Shown: positions 49,208 through 60,918 of the stretch, piece by piece
Position numbering within the stretch: the stretch's first letter is position 1
Layout: each line of letters starts with the position of its first letter
Source: Coenobita brevimanus
Taxonomy: Eukaryota > Arthropoda > Malacostraca > Decapoda > Coenobitidae
Direction: 5' to 3'
NCBI GenBank assembly: GCA_032717465.1
Contig: CM064657.1
Coordinates: 23,583,848 to 23,647,847 of the forward strand
DNA length: 64,000 nucleotides
The notes under the pieces: model-generated
Seen by the model: only the letters and a program-made list of their open reading frames with translations
What the model was told of the DNA's origin: nothing
Databases searched by the model: none
Made by a program: the position numbers and the translations under genes

Positions 49208-50115
49208 GTGGATTTTTTTTTTTTTTTTTTTAATAATAGAACAGAGGAAGGAAAAACAAATGAATAAAAAAAATAATCCACACACCAGATTACTGGTGTC
49301 CCCCATTCATAAAAAATCTGTAACAGTTGGACTTGAACAGCTGTAGGTTGAAGTTTAGGGGGAAAAACCTCTGGTGAGGCGAGTTCCAAAGAGATGCAGT
49401 CCGGGGAATAAAAGATTTCTTATAGGCGGAAGTTCTGCAATATGGCAGTGTGACATTCCAGTCGTGAGCACTACCAGATGCCCGTGTATCACAGGGGAAG
49501 GCATGGAGAGGCGGCACAATGGATGCAACTTCGTATGAGTATTTGCCTTAAAAGTATCTGTAAAATAATGCAAGGAAACCAACATCCCTTCTTACCTGTA
49601 GGGGAGGTAGTTTATTTGTAATAGCAGGGTTAATGATAATTCTAACAGCTTTGTTCCGAATTTTGTCTAGTTGCTTAGTGCAACCTTCCCACATCCGAAA
49701 GAGTGAGCAATATTCAAGCTGAGAGCGCACATGACGCTTATAAACTATAGCTAATTACTCGTGAGTGAAGAAGCTACGAATTCTGTAGAATAATCCATGT
49801 TTCATTGAGGTGACAAGAAAAGTCCAGCTGAGGTCACTGTTAAGTGAGAACCCAAGATTTTCAGTACTTTTGGAGACAGGAATATTAGTAGTATTGAAGG
49901 TAATAGAGGAATCAGGCAATATCTGTCTATTAGTAACTTGTATATATTTGGTTTTACAAGCATTAAATGAGACAAGGTTATTTTGTCTCCATTCAGTGAT
50001 CTAGAGGAATCTTGATTTAAGGAGATGGCTGTATTGAGTTGTGAGTTAGAGATATGGTAGAGAGGAGGCAGAAAGTTTACATTAATGCTTACCGACGGCA
50101 CAAAGTTCATTCAGG
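49208..50115 (-). pseudogene. LINE C copy 2: 5'-truncated RT C-terminus with poly-A tail
   Basis: Minus strand. From the truncated 5' side: HISNSQLNTAISLNQD near 50060, ILGSHLTVTSAG near 49830, MRSQLEYCSLF near 49730, LPPLQVRRDV near 49600, MPPLHAFPCDTRASGSAHDW near 49517 and LWNSPHQRFFPLNFNLQLFKS near 49390. It ends with FMNGGHQ and an A-rich 3' UTR, then a T run (plus strand) at 49215-49231. Frame changes separate the pieces. It shows the 3' tail of family C without the B insertion seen at 19.9 kb. The 5' limit is approximate. Confidence 0.85.
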
Positions 50116-50234
50116 CAGACAGTTTTTGTTAAATCTCAGTCTTCCCCTTGAAAAAGACCAACTGTAGTCAAGTGGAGAGGACGAACAGTTGCGTGGTGGG
50201 TGATGGGGGGAGCGTGGGAGGAATATAGCCTAAC

Positions 50235-50237
<3 letters not shown>

Positions 50238-50269
<32 letters not shown>
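50238..50269. repeat. (TA)n microsatellite
   Basis: A pure TA run of about 32 bp. Confidence 0.93.
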
Positions 50270-50272
<3 letters not shown>

Positions 50273-50302
50273 ACTCCTTACGATTTTACTCAACGTAAGA
50301 GA

Positions 50303-50500
50303 CTTCCCGGAAGTGAAATGGGAGAAATGGAGTTCCCCCGGGCTAAGCCCTGTATTGGACTATATAGCCCCGCTAGGGTTACAGTAGGGAGCTACCCCTC
50401 CCGGCACGGCAGCCCGGGCGAGGCTCGAACTTGCAATCCCCCGATCACAAGTCCAGCGCGCTACCACTGTGCTACCGCGCCCCCCCTTCCCGGAAGTGAA
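50303..50500. repeat. 15-bp perfect TSD around a SINE
   Basis: CTTCCCGGAAGTGAA at 50303-50317 and 50486-50500. The joined flanks match the dispersed repeat, so the SINE landed in a copy of it. Confidence 0.85.
50318..50485 (-). mobile_element. tRNA-derived SINE, 168 bp, complete, without poly-A tail
   Basis: On the minus strand: GGGGGGCGCGGTAGCACAG then TGGTAGCGCG (A box region) and GCAAGTTCGAGCCTCG (B box), then a body ending in CTCCATTTCTCCCAT. Both ends are fixed by the perfect TSD. The head keeps a tRNA-like layout. The lack of an A-rich or microsatellite tail is unusual. Confidence 0.85.
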
Positions 50501-52976
50501 GGGATTCATAAGGACTGTATTTAACCCCTCTAATAAGAGAAGTCTCGCCCAAGCTAATTAAGTCGTATGTAAGAGTATTAATATAAACTCTACGTCCTAG
50601 AGCTGACGGAATTAGGAATACCGGCACCTCATTTGGGGTAGTTTTGGTGGTGGGAAGGTTTGTCATGGATTTCACTTAATGCTTCGACGTGGAGGAGCAG
50701 AAGCAAGGAGAGATAGGGATGGCATATAAGCGGAAAGGAGGGAACCGATAGAAGTGAAGTGGTGGTGATGCGACGTGGGGTGTGAAGCTGGGCATTGTTA
50801 GGTGGTAAGGATGGGTCTGGTGAAGGTTTGCATCAAAGTTAATGCAGCAAGAACGTAACCATGTCCCTCTCTGATATACCTTGATTTTGGCACTATATCT
50901 ATCTATATATTTATCCTGCACTCCTCCATTGACCCATAGGGAGCATAGGTGCTCGGGACCATGCTGCCCTCATACTCCAAGCATGTTTCCTGTGTGGGAA
51001 AAAAAAAAAAACGCACCCAGCCAGGACTTAAGCTTCATTTGTTTCCCAAAGATACTACTGAAGCTGTATTTTCGAAATGGACAAGTAAATAACGTATTAT
51101 GTTGATGCTTTTACCAGCTGTTTGCCATGTCTTGTCATGAACTGAGGGATTTCCGACTTTCTAGAAACACACGGCGCCCACAAAATTAGCATTAGCCTAT
51201 AAAAGTATAACTGTTAACTGGTAAACACTACAAATGATTGAATATAATAACACTAATATTAAGAATGTGTGTGTGGGGGGGGGTTTATAACCTATTACGA
51301 AACTGATGTGTTATGATGTATAGCAAATAAAATGTTGTGCCCTTGAAAATTTTTCATAACTCCTGGCAGTGGTTAACCATATACTTCTTTACATGATTTA
51401 TTATAACAGTTTTTAAAACTCTTAAACTTGATGTGCCTTCATCATTACCTACCACCATGGTGCTGGTCCCAACTCTCGAGGCAAGTCATTAGAGGCCACG
51501 CGGCATTAATGAAGTGTTAATGAACAGTAAAGGGTGGAACACGGAAATGGTTATTATGAAGATGTTTACAGTATGTTTACCCTCAAATCTTGAAATTCCC
51601 TTTGCCCTTCCTCCCCCCCCCCCTCTTTTTTTTCGGTGTCCTACTCACAAGACGGCAGCACTGTTATTTCTTCCAAATTTTACATACCTGTAGCTTTCTT
51701 GTGCTAACCCAAGCACCACTGACTGCCTTCAGTCCGAGAGGTAAAAGAATGCCCCAGCTGTGCTGATGTTACAGTAGTGTTATCGTATCACAGGAGCGGA
51801 ATTCTGTTGAGCTAGTTTTGAAATTATGCTAATTTAGGTCAACATGTCAAATGGAAGATTAAATTATGCTAATTATATGCTGACTTGCCCATTACTTAAT
51901 TATACGTTCCTTTCATACGCCGAGCAAATACAGTACATCAATACAGAATACAGTATAAATCGGGTATACTGTAGATAGTGGTTGGAAAGGGACTGTTACA
52001 TCTAAAGAAAGGATACAGAACTAAAAGATACACAAGTAATATGCTATGATCCACTATGCTACAGTTTGTGCCAGACGTGAGATCAAATTCTACTATAAGC
52101 ATAAAATTGTGCTTAAGATGATTACACTGTATTACAGCACAAGTATGGAGACGATATAAATAGTGTGAGCTGGTGGTATGCAGCAACTTCTGCCCATGTC
52201 AATAACCACGTATCTCCTATTAATTGTATCATCATTATCATCATCATCATCATTTCACTTAACTCTGATCCTGAACATTATCATTCCAGTTTCCTACGTC
52301 ATACATAAGGCTGATACCACTGGCCAGAAAAGGGAAACAGGCAAGCACAGTACGCCTGGCAACCGAGAACACGGATGATCGCCAGGCTTCTAGTCACTAC
52401 CCATTCGCCTTTTTGTCTTTCAGAAGTGACACAAACTTTAACCAGTCTTTTATTTGCAATTTTTTTTTTTTTTTAACGTACCGGTACAGTAGCGGTGGTT
52501 CTGTGACTGACTGTTCTGGAAGAACTGCAACCTAGAAATTTAGAAAAGTGCACCGCGAATAATATCATCGGTCAACTATTTCGTGTGTGAAGTGCAAGTC
52601 GGGTTGTCGAATGTCGAGACGGCACGGGCAACCAATGCAGTTCTGGGCCTATGGCCGGGTGGTAAGGCTGTTGGTGTGTGTTGGGTGATTTCAGGAGTTT
52701 CTCTGCCTTAGCTGTTTATGTGCGTTAGTTTGTGCTGATCAGTGGGAGCTGAGGAGGTCCTGGTGAAATTGGAACATAGTTGATGTTGAGGTAAGAAAGC
52801 GATTTGGTATATTGTTGGTGTCGCATCCTCGGCATCTCAGGAGGTTAAGCACCTGCTTAGTACCACTTCATCCCAACAGATGACACGCTGGTACTCTTCT
52901 TGTAATCCATATACTGAAGAAATCATGTGCAGGACGAACTGTATTTTGGAAAATCAACCACCAAGGAATTAGTATT
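50501..52976. other. No recognised gene
   Basis: A dispersed-repeat piece lies at 50521-50575. A minus-strand fragment with a TATCTATC tail (50897-51000) may be a short LINE 3' end. ORFs at 50676, 51938 and 52178 show no domain. Confidence 0.4.
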
Positions 52977-53130
52977 AGGGTTGGTTTATACGATCGGTAT
53001 CGGAATAGGGTTTCTACATGTGGTAACGACACCGTGCTCGAACACAGCCATCTACTGTACATAGTGTTTGAGCACGGCGTCGGTGTCATGCTTCAGAACC
53101 GTGCCCCGACACACCTCCTGTAAACTAGGT
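52977..53130. mobile_element. Short foldback MITE with GTGCTCGAACAC hairpin
   Basis: GACACCGTGCTCGAACAC (53028-53045) pairs with GTGTTTGAGCACGG...GGTGTC (53064-53087). Weaker pairing extends to GTTTATACGATCGG on the left and the complement of GTTTACAGGAGG on the right. About 150 bp, non-coding. Confidence 0.6.
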
Positions 53131-53174
53131 CTTAAAAAGCCTTCTAAGCTCAAGCTCACGAAAATATGAATGCT

Positions 53175-53398
53175 GGTCCGCATTCCCATGAGCTGATATG
53201 GGACTTTCTAACCTCTTCCTTAGCGATATATTCTGCATTATTATACCTTATTACCGCCGTGAATGTTATGCTTGGCTATAAAATATCGACATGGATTTCA
53301 AATATAACAGAAATGAATATTGACATCCCATAGGGAAAAGCAGACTGATTAAGGAAGATTTGATAGGAAGCCTCGTAAGATGAGAGGACGGGCCTTTA
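53175..53398. mobile_element. MITE copy M5 of the CCTTAGCGATTTA family
   Basis: Left CTTCCTTAGCGATATATTCT (53215-53234) and right CTGATTAAGGAAGATTTGAT are inverted. Outer ends GGTCCGCATTCCCATGAG and the complement of GAGAGGACGGGCC fit the family. Confidence 0.65.
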
Positions 53399-54825
53399 TT
53401 AGCTTACATGATTGTTCTCATTTTTTTTTTTTTAATGTATGTGTGTATCTTTCTACAATCTAAAATCATTGTATCGGCCTGTCGAATCATCATCGTTGAC
53501 ATCGTCCCATTTTTCCTGTATGACTTTAGATTATATAAATAGATCTGTTTGTCCGTCTGTCTGTTTGTCTATGTCTGCCAATCAGTTTTAGGTTTATGTA
53601 TGTCCTTCTGCCACTCTATCTAGGCTCTGCCTCTATCTACGTATGTGTACCCATATATCATTTGTGCTTGTTTTGATTTGTCATTTGGCTATTTCTCTCT
53701 ATCTGCCTCTCCGTACACTGCCCATCCTGTTGTATAAACTCTGTATAACTTCCTCATCTGCACTGTTAAGAAACATGATCCCCTTTCAGTACTATGATGA
53801 TGTAGTGCCACACTTTTGATATTCATGTATGTGTTTAGTAGTACTGTAATTTTAAGTTAGGGTGTAACCTGAATATTAGTTTATAAGTTCCTATCCTAAG
53901 TAGTAATTCATATGTTAATGATTAATGTAGGGCTAACTTTATTTTTTATATGTATGTACTGTATCTCTGTATCTATGCAGTGGGTGATGTAATTGTGGAT
54001 GTTGAGCTATGGGAATTCCTCAGTCAAGTCGAGTAACGAAACAGATGCGCGTCCCCTTCCTTTGTGTGTCGTTGTTGGGCGCCGAGTTTAAACCTTAAAC
54101 AGAATGATGATGAATATACAATTCTTTCCGTAACCTAGTTGTGAAATGTTTGCTAATGAAGCTGCTAGAACCCAAATATGTAAGATTAGCAGTCCAAAAG
54201 GCCTAAATAATGTCATTTGTGAGGATTTAAAGGTCCCGTTTATCTTGGCCGTCACTAGATGGCATGAGCTGCTCTCAGATTCAAATTGAGATAGTGATAG
54301 AATCAGTATTTAAATTAAGTAAGGAATAAATCCCAAATTTTCCCCAATTCGATCAAAAGTCCTGGCGTCATGGGTACACTGCTAAATAAATTGTAAAGAG
54401 AATTGAAACCTACCATATTTCAAAAACACCACTTCATTTGATTTAGCAGTGGCGTTGCTAGCGCCCGACGAGCTCACTCGAGCCCCAGACGTCGTATCTA
54501 ATGGACGATTGTTCAGTCCCCAGACACCGGCGACGTCAAAGTGTGCACGAGGCCTTCTCGTGGTATTGCCCATAGACTCATGCATACACACTTACACTAC
54601 CCATGAACTATTTTATAAACCGAATGTAGTTGAAATGGTATTATTGATCTATCAAGTGAACTTCTTTTTTGTAGATAAGGAATAGAAATTTAAAAGTGAT
54701 GTGATCTTGGAAAGGCGAAATTCAAATTCATTAACCGTTCTCTTTCTCTTATATTAATATGTTAGAAAATCAGGAGCGTGGAAGGGAACTTAGTGGTTGT
54801 GAGCAATAATGTGATTTTTGAGTTG
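53399..54825. other. No recognised gene
   Basis: A loose TCTGTCTGTC-type stretch (53545-53720) is the only structure. The overlapping ORFs at 54382-54685 have no domain. Confidence 0.4.
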
Positions 54826-55150
54826 TACCTCGAGGCTAAATAAGCCCGAGTGATTACGTATTCTTAGTGATTATATTTCTTTTCTGAATTATTCCTCGAG
54901 GCTAGACAAGCCCGAGTGATTATGTATTTCTAGTGACTATATAGCAATGATGATTATGAACTGTAAATAGTACTGAATTGATGTTGGATTCTAGAAAATT
55001 ACATGAGAATATATTATATGGATGAAAAATGAACACAAGTAATCATTCTTATTGGTTCGAGGCTATGCCAGCCCGAACAGATAATCCATGCCCGTAAAAA
55101 GGTCCCTGTCTTGAGGCTATTGTCGAGCCCAAGAGTAACTGACAAAAGAA
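54826..55150 (+). repeat. Repeats of CTCGAGGCTA-n-AAGCCCGAGTGATTA
   Basis: Two close copies (54829-54868 and 54893-54932) share CCTCGAGGCTA, AAGCCCGAGTGATTA and GTATT. Two looser ones lie near 55057 and 55113. The core TCGAGGCT...AGCCCGA is itself partly palindromic. Confidence 0.7.
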
Positions 55151-55158
55151 AATGTGAT

Positions 55159-56153
55159 ACAATGACTTCATACATCGCTTGTGTGTATCAAATTGTTTCG
55201 TCTGGTAATAATGTTAGGAATGATCATCCAAACCATGTTTTAATGTACAATCTTCTCTCATACTAAAAAGGGCCATGTAATTAAAAATGTTTTGTGGAAA
55301 CTAGCATCAAGTTATTAAAGTAGAGTAAAGTATATATCATTTTCTTTTCTTTATTGGTGTACCTAATCAAGGAAATTATGTCCTCAAGCCAAATTCACTC
55401 CCCTTCCAATTCAAGATTCCTTCGCTGAGGGAACGACGACCACCCGTGGTACTGACTAAATCTAAGCTCGGCCAAAAACTACAAACGCTACCACAATTTT
55501 TTATAGATATTTACCTTCTACTATACTAAGTCGAGTACCACTTATATTATCCATGGATGAGTTGATCAGTGCCAACAACTGGTAAGAATACCGGTGGGAT
55601 AAACATTTACAGCTTTACACTGGTGAATACCGGTGGGATAAAAATTCTTACAATGACTTCATACATCGCTTGTGTGTATCAAATTGTTTCGTCTGGTAAT
55701 AATGTTAGGAATGATCATCCAAACCATGTTTTAATGTACAATCTTCTCTCATACTAAAAAGGGCCATGTAATTAAAAATGTTTTGTGGAAACTAGCATCA
55801 AGTTATTAAAGTAGAGTAAAGTATATATCATTTTCTTTTCTTTATTGGTGTACCTAATCAAGGAAATTATGTCCTCAAGCCAAATTCACTCCCCTTCCAA
55901 TTCAAGATTCCTTCGCTGAGGGAACGACGACCACCCGTGGTACTGACTAAATCTAAGCTCGGCCAAAAACTACAAACGCTACCACAATTTTTTTTTTTTT
56001 TTTTTTATAGATATTTACCTTCTACTATACTAAGTCGAGTACCACTTATATTATCCATGGATGAGTTGATCAGTGCCAACAACTGGTAAGAATACCGGTG
56101 GGATAAACATTTACAGCTTTACACTGGTGAATACCGGTGGGATAAAAATTCTT
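55159..56153 (+). repeat. Nearly identical tandem duplication, 491-bp period
   Basis: 55159-55649 and 55650-56153 appear identical except for T-run length (TTTTTT near 55500; about 20 T near 55990). Each unit ends with two GAATACCGGTGGGATAAA blocks. Confidence 0.93.
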
Positions 56154-56409
56154 ATCATTACAGTGATGCTTTTACTTTTCATTTCAATACTTAGTCATCT
56201 CAAAATGCTATTCAGATGATGATGATGATATTAAACCATTTACGACAGCATTCATGCCCGGCGCTCATAGGCTTTTCAGAGGTGTCATTACTGTATTTTT
56301 GGCATTCTGATTTATGGAAGTGTTTGTCATAAAAGCTGACATCATCATCATCATCATCTTTCCGTTTACCATCATTATCATCATTATTCCTTTAAATTCT
56401 GTCGTGGCA
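56154..56409. other. No recognised gene
   Basis: Short GAT and ATC trinucleotide runs (56215-56230, 56340-56390) in opposite orientation could fold; nothing else is seen. Confidence 0.4.
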
Positions 56410-57125
56410 ATTCAGGTTCAGTCATATCAGTCCAGGAACAGTTATGTGATGTCAGAGCAGGTGCAGTGATGTCAGATCGGGTGGTCGTGTCAGTTCAGGT
56501 GCAGTAATGTCAGATCAGTCCCAGCCATATCGGATCAGTTCATCATGTCAGGTGCAGTCATCTCAGATCAGGTCCAGTCATCTGAGATCAGGCCCAGTCA
56601 TGTCATTCCAGGTTATGTCATGCCATGCCAAGTCTAGTCATGTCATATCAGGTCATGTCAAATCAGGTCCAGTCATTTCACAGGTTCACTCATATCACTT
56701 CAGGTCCATTCATATCATTTCAGGTCCAGTAATGTAGTTCAGGTGCATTCATGTCAGTTAAGGTCCAGTTTGGGCAGATTAATCCAGCGCTACTCATGTG
56801 CTACCAGGTTGCTTGTTCATTTCAGGTCCTGACAGGTTCAGTTAGCTTAGGTAATTCCAGGCCCCTTCAGGTCCATTCTAGCTTTGCACCTCCATTTTGC
56901 CTCGTATCACGTCAGCCCAGATACTTCCGTGTTGTAGGCAGCGAGCAGTCCGGCTCTTCACCTCCAGGGCGGCTCAGTCCACCCAGGTCCATGTATAGTC
57001 ATTCAGGCCGTTAGGTCAAATCAGGCCATGTTAGGTTAAATCAGGCTATGTTAGGTCAAATCGGGCTATGTTAGGTCAAATTGGGCAATATTATGTCAGC
57101 TTAGATTCATTCTGGCACATCGGAT
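56410..57125 (+). repeat. Degenerate minisatellites: CAGGTCCAGTCAT- and GGTCAAATC-type units
   Basis: CAGGTCCAGTCATGTCA-like units of about 20-25 bp run to about 56780. At 57005-57090, TATGTTAGGTCAAATCGGGC repeats about four times. The ORFs here are by-products of repeats lacking stops. Confidence 0.8.
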
Positions 57126-57147
57126 CCAGTTTGGCACACTGACATCG

Positions 57148-57849
57148 ATTTAGAGCTGGGGTTCTTAACCTGGGGTCCTTGGACCCCTTGGGGGTCCATG
57201 GATGGGCTTCAGGGGGTCCGTGAAGGTCAGAATAATTGAGAACAATTTAGCAATATTGCGTGTTGCTGTTTGGCATCATTAGCTGAAAAAAAAAAAAAAA
57301 AAATTGTTGAATTCCGGTGTTCGTTAACACGAGCCTACCCTCGTCCTGCAACGCGAGCTATGGGTGCTCAGATTCTGTTTGCTACTAGATACCTTTGTGA
57401 GTCAGAGTTTCCAGCGCTTGTTTCTATCAAAACGGAAAGTTGAAATTAGCTGGATGTCACCGATGACAAGTGTTTCCTTGTCAAAGACCGCAATTTCATC
57501 ATCTTGTTCAAGCCAAACAACATCCCTCTCGTTGAAATGAACTTTTGAGCAGAATTAAAGTTTTGTTTTGTTTAACTTGCTCAAGTTGGATGTATTTCAT
57601 TTTTTCATCGAGTAGCCATTAGTTTTTGCATGAAAAAGAGTAAGAAAGTAATTCTTTGTAAAGACTTTTATATTTTGTGCATGTCATACACTGCGTGAGG
57701 AGGTAGTTTTCAATAAAATATATTTATTGCATGATAAATGCTGTGTTTATGGGCTTAGGTGCATTTTTGTAGGGAAGGGGTATATAGCTTTCACCAGATT
57801 CTCTAAGGGGTCCGTGACTCAAAAAAGGTTAAGAACCACTGATTTAGAG
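57148..57849. repeat. 8-bp TSD of hAT element
   Basis: ATTTAGAG at 57148-57155 and 57842-57849, directly outside the inverted termini. Eight base pairs is the hAT length. Confidence 0.88.
57156..57841. mobile_element. hAT-superfamily DNA transposon remnant, 686 bp
   Basis: Left end CTGGGGTTCTTAACCTGGGG and right end, inverted, CAGTGGTTCTTAACCTTTTT form terminal inverted repeats of the hAT type known from Charlie/MER5-like elements. Inside, near 57367-57440, codons reading GAQILFATRYLCESEF resemble the C-terminal dimerisation region of hAT transposases. Much of the transposase is missing, and frame changes and stops follow. It is an internally deleted, non-autonomous copy. Note the GGGGTCC and GGACCCC blocks just inside the left end. 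Confidence 0.88.
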
Positions 57850-58487
57850 ATAATCGGGGACTTATACACATCCAGGCTATACGGTAATTACGTTTCCTTA
57901 GCTCTCAGATTCAATGAGGCCACCTCAGAACAAATACATCAGCCCATAAACATAGATCCATTCGTATATTCTTAAGTAATTTCAGTCATGCTCAGACCCA
58001 CCCATGGCACTCCAGGTTTATTTCTATAAGATCTGGTCGTCAGGTTGGTTTAGGTGGCTAAGGTAAATAATAAAGTTAAGTGACAGACAATCCTTTCGTT
58101 CCAGTGAAGTATTTACTATGTTCTTGAGACTGATATGCGATTTTCTTCAACCCCGAGGTAGTCACTTACAGTGAAGGGGTTAATTATTGCTCTACGGTAT
58201 CTAACCGCTCCGGCAAAGTCTGTCATAAGCTGAACATAATCATCAAGAGATGGCAGAGAGACTACCCTGGATTGAAAGAGTCATCCTTATTATATTCAGC
58301 CAGATAAGACGAAGTTTTGCTTTGTTTTTATCAAATTTAGATTACAAGGGTTATTATGCTAATTCTGTATGTAAGATCCATATAGGTCAGTTGAAACCGA
58401 TTTTCTTATTATCCATTGCAGATTCCCCAAACGAGAGATCCAGTGACCTTTTACATTACTCAGGTATAAATCGCATGGAATGAAATT
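57850..58487. other. No recognised gene
   Basis: The ORF at 58250-58483 has no recognisable family. A dispersed-repeat relic lies near 58175-58245. Confidence 0.4.
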
Positions 58488-58719
58488 TAGGGTTGTATCC
58501 TGAGTCGCCTTTGAGAGTTATGTAACGCTTCCTTAGCTATTAATTTTGCGCAGTACAAATGAATATCCTCTTGTATGCCGTTGATGCAAACTATGTTGAT
58601 ATTCAAACGATATAAACAACATCCAAGATGGTATTTAGATGTACCCGGGCAAAGTAAATCGCTAAGGAAGAAATGCTACAAAATTTCACCGCGGACCTAA
58701 TAGGGTGCTTCTGAATAGC
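58488..58719. mobile_element. MITE copy M6 of the CCTTAGCGATTTA family
   Basis: CTTCCTTAGCTATTAATTTTG (58530-58549 region) and inverted CTTCCTTAGCGATTTACTTT (about 58670 down to 58651) are the inner terminals. Outer ends GGGTTGTATCCTGAG and the complement of CTTCTGAATAGCC. It abuts the foldback element at 58720. Confidence 0.65.
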
Positions 58720-59991
58720 CTATACTCGGTTCACGGAGTCTGACGCACTGATTTTGCCAGCCGAGGACAGTTGGATCTGGTAACACTGCGCGACGTCTCG
58801 GGCGGTGATTGGTGGATTTCCGTTGTGTTTGAACGTGCTCCAAAGTGACTTTGTATTTCAACCAAGGCCCTCAATGATTTATAGAATACCGGAATATACA
58901 GATACAAATTAAAGCAATGATATCTTCAGTGATAAATATGTGCCTTTTAAAGTACTAGAGATAAACCTGAACGACAATGATAACAAAAAGTAAGTAAAGT
59001 CGCGACTGAACGCATGCGGACAAGTCAGCGACGGATTTAAGTTTATTTCATTATGTTTGACTTCGTTTATACTGCACGCGGTTTTATTATAGCAGCAGAG
59101 TTCAACTATTATTTTCTCATGGAGTTTGTTTTTATCTTACTTTCCTTTCTTCCACCATTAACAAAAATTCGGTTCATTCTATAATGATGTAATCCATTAC
59201 TTTCCCGGCTCTGTCGAGGGGGCAAAGATACATGCTTGAGGATGCAATGTGACCAGGGATAGGGTGTCCGTCTGTATGTCTGTCTCTTACGATACGAAAA
59301 TGTTTGGGAAAATCAAACACCAAACGTATGTAAGAAATAATTCTACTGAATCTAACTATGAATACAAACAAATGCAGATTTTTAAAGCTACTGTTACCCA
59401 TGAAGGTAATGAAAATGTGTATGTACACTATATGTACTGAACAGAATAGCATGTATTGACCCTAGTGAGGTGTGTGTGTGTGTGTGTGTGTTTACAGAAA
59501 TCATAATTATTAGAAGCTAAGCTAAGCATATCTAGGGTAAGGTATATTAGTAGATGAGGTAATGAAAGGCATGGTGTAGACTGTAGACTGTAACACTGTG
59601 TAGTAGTGGTGGGAAAAACATTCCAGCCTTCACAAGACCTCGGGACCACCTTGCTATAAACGTCTGAATTCCCGCCACAGTCGCTGACTTGTCTGCTTGC
59701 GTTCAGTCGCGACTTTACTTACTTTTTGTTATCATTGTCGTTCAGGTTTATCGCTAGTAATTTAAAAGGCACATATTTATCACTGAAGATATCATTGCTT
59801 TAATTTGTATCTGTATATTCCGGTATTCTATAAATCATTGAGGGCCTTGGTTGAAATACAGTCACTTTGGAGCACGTTCAAACACAACGGAAATCCACCA
59901 ATCACCGCCCGAGTACGTCGCGCAGTGTTACCAGATCCACCTGTCCTCGGCTGGCAAAATCAGTGCGTCAGACTCCGTGAACCGAGTATAG
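58720..59991. mobile_element. Foldback element 1: ~313-bp inverted arms
   Basis: Arms 58720-59032 and 59680-59991 are inverted copies, nearly identical apart from a few substitutions and small indels (near 58795/59915). Outer ends CTATACTCGGTTCACGG and its complement. The 647-bp spacer has no recognisable transposase and holds a (GT)n run at 59471-59491. No clear TSD. It could be a long-TIR non-autonomous DNA transposon. Confidence 0.85.
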
Positions 59992-60110
59992 TATTCCGGT
60001 AGATGTCACCACCAGTGGGACAAACATTCCCGCGCTGTTTAAAAAGCATATTTTTCTTTCTTTAATATCTACACTGTTATGTGAAACTGTGAATCAAGGT
60101 AATGTCATAT

Positions 60111-60912
60111 ACCGTAGTATAAATAATACAAATCGAACACATTTATAACGTAGCGTGAATTGTTTATATTTATCATAAACGGAAATCAGAATATCATTGA
60201 TGGCATGTGATGGCAACCCGCCATTTCAGTGGTCCTAAATTATTTAATTTCTGCTACATTTAGTGCAAGTTAGGATCCTAATACATAGTTTGTTCAGAAA
60301 GCAAATTACTCCTAGTGGGTAGCTTGACTCATTCAGTCTATGTGGGCAGAAATTTAATGTTTAGTAAATACTGGGACTCAACATTTTGCTCACTCCCTTC
60401 ACGCATGCGCACAAGACAGTCCTATATTTAATTTTTTTCACGAGAGATTTGTTTTCAAAGCAAACGCACTAGGACTAATGCTTAAAATAATACAATTTAG
60501 CCTACTTGTGGTCTGGTTAGGTTAGATGAAGTACGGTACTGTAATTGCTTTGAAGGATCTGAAGGGACAACAACACTGCCTTCTCAGACCGTGGCACACG
60601 GGTCTTCTGGAAGTTCTAGTGTGCATGGGTGAAGAGAGTGAGCAATATGTTGAATCCCAGTATTTACTCAACATTAAATTTCTGCCCACATAGTGACAGA
60701 ATGAGGCAAGATACCCACTAGGCGTAATTTCCTGTCGGAACAAACAATGTTTTAGGAACCTAACTTGCACTAAATTTAGCAGAAATTAAATAATATAGGA
60801 CCACTGAAATGGCTGGTTGCCATCAATGATATTTTAATGTCCGTTTATGATAAACAAACAATTCACGCTACGTTATATATACATGTTCTATTTGTATTAT
60901 TTATTTTACGGT
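60111..60912. mobile_element. Foldback element 2: ~300-bp inverted arms
   Basis: Arms 60111-60412 and 60621-60912 are inverted copies with moderate divergence; e.g. CGTAGCGTGAATTGTTTATA and TGTGGGCAGAAATTTAATGT recur inverted. The spacer of 208 bp is unique and non-coding. The outer right end lies against LINE D copy 2. Confidence 0.83.
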
Positions 60913-60918
60913 CCCCCC

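Noticed and set aside
58250..58483. 77-aa ORF as a host exon
   Set aside because: No splice-site consensus at its ends and no recognisable domain.
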